From contig JBDIVL010000018.1 in assembly GCA_039794405.1 (NCBI GenBank), forward strand, positions 8,993 through 72,992: DNA of 64,000 nt, given 5' to 3'. The notes below the pieces were generated by a model. That model did not search any database and was not told the origin of the DNA. It saw only the letters and a program-made list of their open reading frames with translations. This DNA is from JBDIVL01 sp039794405 (GTDB lineage: Bacteria > Planctomycetota > Brocadiia > Brocadiales > Brocadiaceae). Positions within the stretch are counted from its first letter, which is position 1; every line of letters begins with the position of its first letter. Positions 62,301-64,000 of the stretch are shown here, piece after piece. The position numbers were made by a program, and so were the translations under genes.

Positions 62301-64000
62301 GGTGGCAATAGAGCCGCTTCCCCCGGTTTGGATAATGTCATAATACCTCGTGATTGCATCCGTTTTCCAGGAAGGAGCAGCACCAATGGTGATTTTCACA
62401 CTTATTTCTGTTGGCAACGTTCCTATAGCAGGGAAGGTTATCGTAGTATACTGACTACCAAAGCTATATGAGATGTTGGAGCTAATGGTTGTTCGTTTGA
62501 CAATTCCAGTAACATCTCCGGTTCCGGATGTAGTAGCCGAGTCACCCATTGTCAGCGTATTGGAACCCATGGCAAGGTTGCCAGTCAAAGTCAAAGTCGA
62601 ATTCACTATGAGGTTTGTAGTTGCTGATATAGTAACAGATGTATTGAAAATCGTTAAATTATTAAATGTTGTTATGCTTGTACCAGTAATGGTTTGCCCC
62701 GATGTACCATTAAATGTTACTGCACTCGTGCCGGCAGTAAAGGTGCTGTTGTTTGTCCAGTTACCGGCCAAACATATGGTGCTAGAACTCCCATCGAGTG
62801 TACCCGCAGTGAGCGTTACGTTGCCGTTGATGGTATGAGATAATTCACTACCGAGATTTAACGTCCCGCCGCTTCCATTCATCGTTAACGATGCAGCCAC
62901 AACGTTGCCGGTAAGAGTTGCCGTGCTTTCCGTCCGCTCAAATGAGAGCGCCCCTGTTGTCGAAAAACCAGCAATACTCGGCGTAGCGCTCGTTCCACCA
63001 ATGGTTATGCTGGAGCCGTTAGCTGTAAACGTAGCACTATTGATGAAGCTCCCGTTTAATGTTAGATCATAGTTACTTGCTGATGTGTTGAATGTCCCAT
63101 CCGATACATTTAATGTCCCGTTCACAATTATGGATGCCCCCAATGTTCCCGTTCCCACACCGGATTTTGTAAGGTTATTAAAGGTAGTCGCTATACTGGT
63201 AATTGCTTGCGCTCCGCTTCCGCTAAAAACAACGGTTCCGTCACCGGCTGTGAACGTTGCCGGCCCCGTCCAGTTACCGGTCAGGCTCAGGGTACTCGAA
63301 TTACCGTTGAGTGTACCCGCAGTGAGCGTTACGTTGCCGTTGATGGTATGAGATAATTCACTACCGAGATTTAACGTCCCACCGCTTCCATTCATCGTTA
63401 ACGATGAAGCCACAACGTTGCCGGTAAGAGTTGCCGTGCTTTCCGTCCGCTCAAATGAGAGCGCCCCTGTTGTCGAAAAACCAGCAATACTTGGCGTAGT
63501 GCTCGTTCCACCAATGGTTATGCTGGAACCATTAGCCGTAAATGTCCCATTATTGATAAAGCTGCCGTTCAATGTTAAAGCATAGTTACTTGTGGATGTA
63601 TTAAGCGTTCCTGCCGTGATGGTAAGGTCGCCGTTTACTACGGCGGCGGCGCCAAGTGTCGCCGTCCGTCCTGATTTGTCAATAGTGAGATGATGATAGG
63701 TGGTTCCAATTACCGTTTGTGCAGCAGTCGTGCTGGTGTAGTTAACCGTATTGGAATTGACCGTTGCCGTTAGCGTGGTTATGGTGGAAGTACCGCCGAT
63801 GTTTAATATAGCACCGCTCCCCTGGGTAAGCCCACCCGTACCACTCAAGGCTGTGCCAACCGTCAGGGTCGTGTTGTTGGTGAGGGTGACGCCCGTAACG
63901 GTCACGCTGGGGATTGAAATCGCTGTTGTTCCTCCAATTGCCTGGTCGTTTGTATCGAAGGTCTGTACCGCCGTTCCGGCATTAAAGGTCGTGCCATTAT
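56367..64000 (-). CDS. Giant repeat-rich surface protein, N-terminus outside window
   Basis: An open frame of at least 2540 codons that runs off the right edge; the true start is not visible. From N to C: beta-strand repeats of hemagglutinin or autotransporter appearance (LNGSFINNGTFTANGSSITI), including a 171-residue near-identical tandem unit; a region with WDGDFNMDWTNLANWIGG; two 103-residue near-identical units with VFVQQPSDAVAGAVMSPSVT; five SbsA/Big_5-like Ig modules each starting SSTSPANGDxGVA and ending YxWSFTT; a Thr/Pro/Ser linker; two modules with VTIIDADRNTNS; and a C-terminal Ig-like domain. It is likely secreted and cell-surface or S-layer associated. The secretion signal and anchor cannot be seen. 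Confidence 0.88.
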   Translation of the reverse strand, partial: NGTTFNAGTAVQTFDTNDQAIGGTTAISIPSVTVTGVTLTNNTTLTVGTALSGTGGLTQGSGAILNIGGTSTITTLTATVNSNTVNYTSTTAAQTVIGTTYHHLTIDKSGRTATLGAAAVVNGDLTITAGTLNTSTSNYALTLNGSFINNGTFTANGSSITIGGTSTTPSIAGFSTTGALSFERTESTATLTGNVVASSLTMNGSGGTLNLGSELSHTINGNVTLTAGTLNGNSSTLSLTGNWTGPATFTAGDGTVVFSGSGAQAITSIATTFNNLTKSGVGTGTLGASIIVNGTLNVSDGTFNTSASNYDLTLNGSFINSATFTANGSSITIGGTSATPSIAGFSTTGALSFERTESTATLTGNVVAASLTMNGSGGTLNLGSELSHTINGNVTLTAGTLDGSSSTICLAGNWTNNSTFTAGTSAVTFNGTSGQTITGTSITTFNNLTIFNTSVTISATTNLIVNSTLTLTGNLAMGSNTLTMGDSATTSGTGDVTGIVKRTTISSNISYSFGSQYTTITFPAIGTLPTEISVKITIGAAPSWKTDAITRYYDIIQTGGSGSIATVKLHYRDSELNGNTENNMSSWHYRASVEEIEERGSSNLNATDNWVELSNMSIATFSSSFGDFEWTLADEVATHIVWDGDFNMDWTNLANWIGGVPGATDDVIIPALSSGNFSPTLPSSTTINSLAIQSGGILNGGTDTQLTIAGGEGCWVNEGTFNPDTSMVIFTNPAAVMAGETNFYDVTIDTGAELTMGTNNIMRIAGTIINNGVWRAIFLENTIEYNGENQTILNPNGGTGGYQHLVLSGTGTKTMPTSALTIAGNFSMSGEASATAESALTVSGNFSIGSSATFGASSFNHTIGGDFTNNGSFTASTGAITLNGTTAQIISGTAVTAFYNLTISNTGATVSASTNFSVDGTLNVDSNAILSPDASVVISGSGTLTGNGTVQVTRNESTADFISQCTISNKTLTDLTVEYTGTATQEISAFTYGNLKVNNSSGVTLGGSATVNGTLTVSSGILTTGSSNILTLGPSGTLSESNDADGNSSNDNVVVGNIQTTRTLSMGVNETFGGLGVQINAAGSEPGSTIVLRKTGTETAQTIDGITGINRVFVITPTANTGLNATLVSKYADSELNGINEANLIYAKSADGGTTWPNRYIPARDIDANTLLLTGVDALSQWTAGPFASKYVVSSDNNSPAVGSSVTITAQLADANDNASSAEGKVVTWSSTNGGTFSFATSTTDNNGSAEVVFITSTTAGITHLVTATDTDGLTGTSSSITTVRGAATKVVFVQQPSDAVAGAVMSPSVTVQLQDIYGNNVSDEGVTIEVSLSSGTGGISGTTLQATNASGLATFSDLSINLAGSKNLTASSTGLTSAVSDAFTISAGAAAKVVFAQQPSDAAAGAVISPSVTVQLQDIYGNNVSDEGVTIEVSLSSGTGDISGTTLQATNASGFATFNDLSINLVGPKNLTALSSGLTSDVSEVFTISAGVAAKVRIETEPDGSGTVVPSQSITSGSSITVYAISRDASDNFVANVAADTWLLEGVTGGVVPEDIASAGDGKSAVFTGHFTGVAEIKATSGSLSVVNSGTVTVTAGVSSTSPANGDDGVAVNRTIAAMFSEAMDDSTITTATFTVSDSIGNISGTVSYSDRTAEFIPSGTLASDTIYTAVITTGVKDNAGNNMAFTYMWSFTTGTSTDNAAPVISAASPSNGATGVAYNSAIAATFSEVVSSSAITAATFILSDGISSIAGTATCAGATATFTPLEYLAPSTTYTATITTEAKDLAGNGVASDYTWSFTTGTLTDTIPPTVSSTNPANGDTGVALNGAITAVFGETMSASTLTIATFTVGNGSSTIGGAVSYHGSTATFTPLTNLASNTTYTATITTGAEDLAGNAMVSAHTWSFTTGTSTDSEAPIVSSTSPANGSVGVAINDAITATFSETMGVSTITTATFTVSDDSGSISGAVTYDGTTAIFTPLNNLSNSTTYTAAITTGVKDSAGNAMASPYSWSFTTISAPEVPPPPKVVLTIETTNPVRGATNVAVDVAVSATFSMNINGSTLTNDTFKLSDGANEVTGSVTTNGAHATFTPSVSLAHGTTYTATITTGVRAANWAGTPLDSDYSWSFTTISTPVPTPSFSPTPVIITTPTPSPSPAPSPAATQAITPLPTITAATTPTSSPAATPTGSLSLSKKVAYLSDDTIVVTIIDADRNTNSTSEDILTTALKVTGFNYFSGAGLFLDVKEDGINKGIFLATIKTGTITSGGASSETRANIGFIKTIQGGIATVVYTDTNSFLSTISETLSFSSFDATLLFDADVYSIEDYVKMILADAERNTNHAGIESLLNDVFIETSSFNNTRVRMVETGADTGTFVGTIQVVANGGTLEFDSIQATVGDSLKITYIDEINTTGYSRVVTDTASVAAVTPTPTAIETPKATPTPAVCEVKQMVIFPGRLKLKQKKSSIVTVMLTGEDNCPVEGGRITAKVAKGKTIISVLPKSAVTNADGQAEFTVTVRKKPGVAKVEFKTNSLRKILTVKVVKQ
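59560..60130. repeat. Near-identical DNA repeat with 309-bp period inside the giant gene
   Basis: AACGATACCTCAATCGTGAC occurs at 59692 and 60001 in two units of 309 bases (103 codons) that match nearly throughout, including ATTACCATAGATATCCTG. This is a second, independent in-frame tandem duplication in the same gene. Confidence 0.8.
62798..63573. repeat. Near-identical DNA repeat with 513-bp period inside the giant gene
   Basis: The stretch beginning GTGTACCCGCAGTGAGCGTT at 62798 recurs at 63311, and the two are about 95% identical by eye over about 260 bases. The offset is 513 bases, exactly 171 codons, so the frame is kept. It marks recent duplication or unequal crossing-over. Confidence 0.8.

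Noticed and set aside
57325..63351. Many long plus-strand open frames opposite the giant gene
   Set aside because: They are mirror frames of repetitive Thr/Ser/Gly-rich codons, have no ribosome sites or recognisable domains, and stop and start with the repeats.

Overview
The window looks like a chromosome segment from a low-GC Gram-negative planctomycete, most likely an anammox bacterium of the Brocadiales (Brocadia or Jettenia type). The best evidence is an octaheme protein of the hydroxylamine oxidoreductase (HAO) family encoded with a diheme cytochrome c and a cupredoxin-like protein. The rest of the gene set agrees: ferredoxin-dependent 2-oxoacid oxidoreductases, an archaeal-type class I aldolase, LPS genes (LptD, heptosyltransferase, Kdo-kinase-like protein), SBBP propellers and giant Ser/Thr/Pro-rich surface proteins. 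The taxon is an inference; no marker RNA is present.

Layout. 1-2 kb: the N-terminal part of a secreted SBBP-repeat protein and a small membrane protein. 2.4-3.4 kb: a TerC/DUF475 membrane protein. 3.8-12 kb: an accessory island next to tRNA-Arg(CCG). It holds a YgjP-type metallopeptidase, HsdR, a REP-associated tyrosine transposase (RAYT) flanked by two copies of a palindromic repeat, HsdS, a third copy of the repeat, a gene remnant, HicAB and a degraded tyrosine integrase. The methylase gene hsdM is absent. 12-22 kb: housekeeping genes for a sugar aminotransferase, LptD, CoaD, a YmdB-like phosphoesterase, XseA, XseB, Dxs and NAD kinase, with several palindromic elements between them. 22-28.5 kb: two non-identical 2-oxoacid:ferredoxin oxidoreductases in series, one four-subunit and one two-subunit. 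28.5-32.5 kb: a PfpI-like protein, three tandem SHOCT mini-proteins, a class I aldolase and a secreted protein with a polyaspartate tail.

32.7-43 kb: a TPR protein, MgtC-like and DUF445 membrane proteins, an MBL-fold hydrolase, a polyprenyl synthase, a GT9 glycosyltransferase, a Kdo-kinase-like protein, PlsY and DsbD. 43-47.6 kb: HemC converges, across a bidirectional terminator, on the HAO-like/diheme/cupredoxin operon, so haem synthesis, thiol redox and multihaem cytochromes lie together. 47.9-56 kb: an M1 aminopeptidase, a PP2C phosphatase, an AddA-like helicase whose nuclease site is broken, FKBP and an RRM protein. 56.4-64 kb: a giant repeat-rich surface protein that runs off the right edge.

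The points most worth a second look are the RAYT/palindrome system inside a type I restriction locus that has lost hsdM, the leaderless-looking hicA promoter, the HAO-like operon, the AddA homologue with a substituted catalytic lysine, and the many palindromic intergenic elements.
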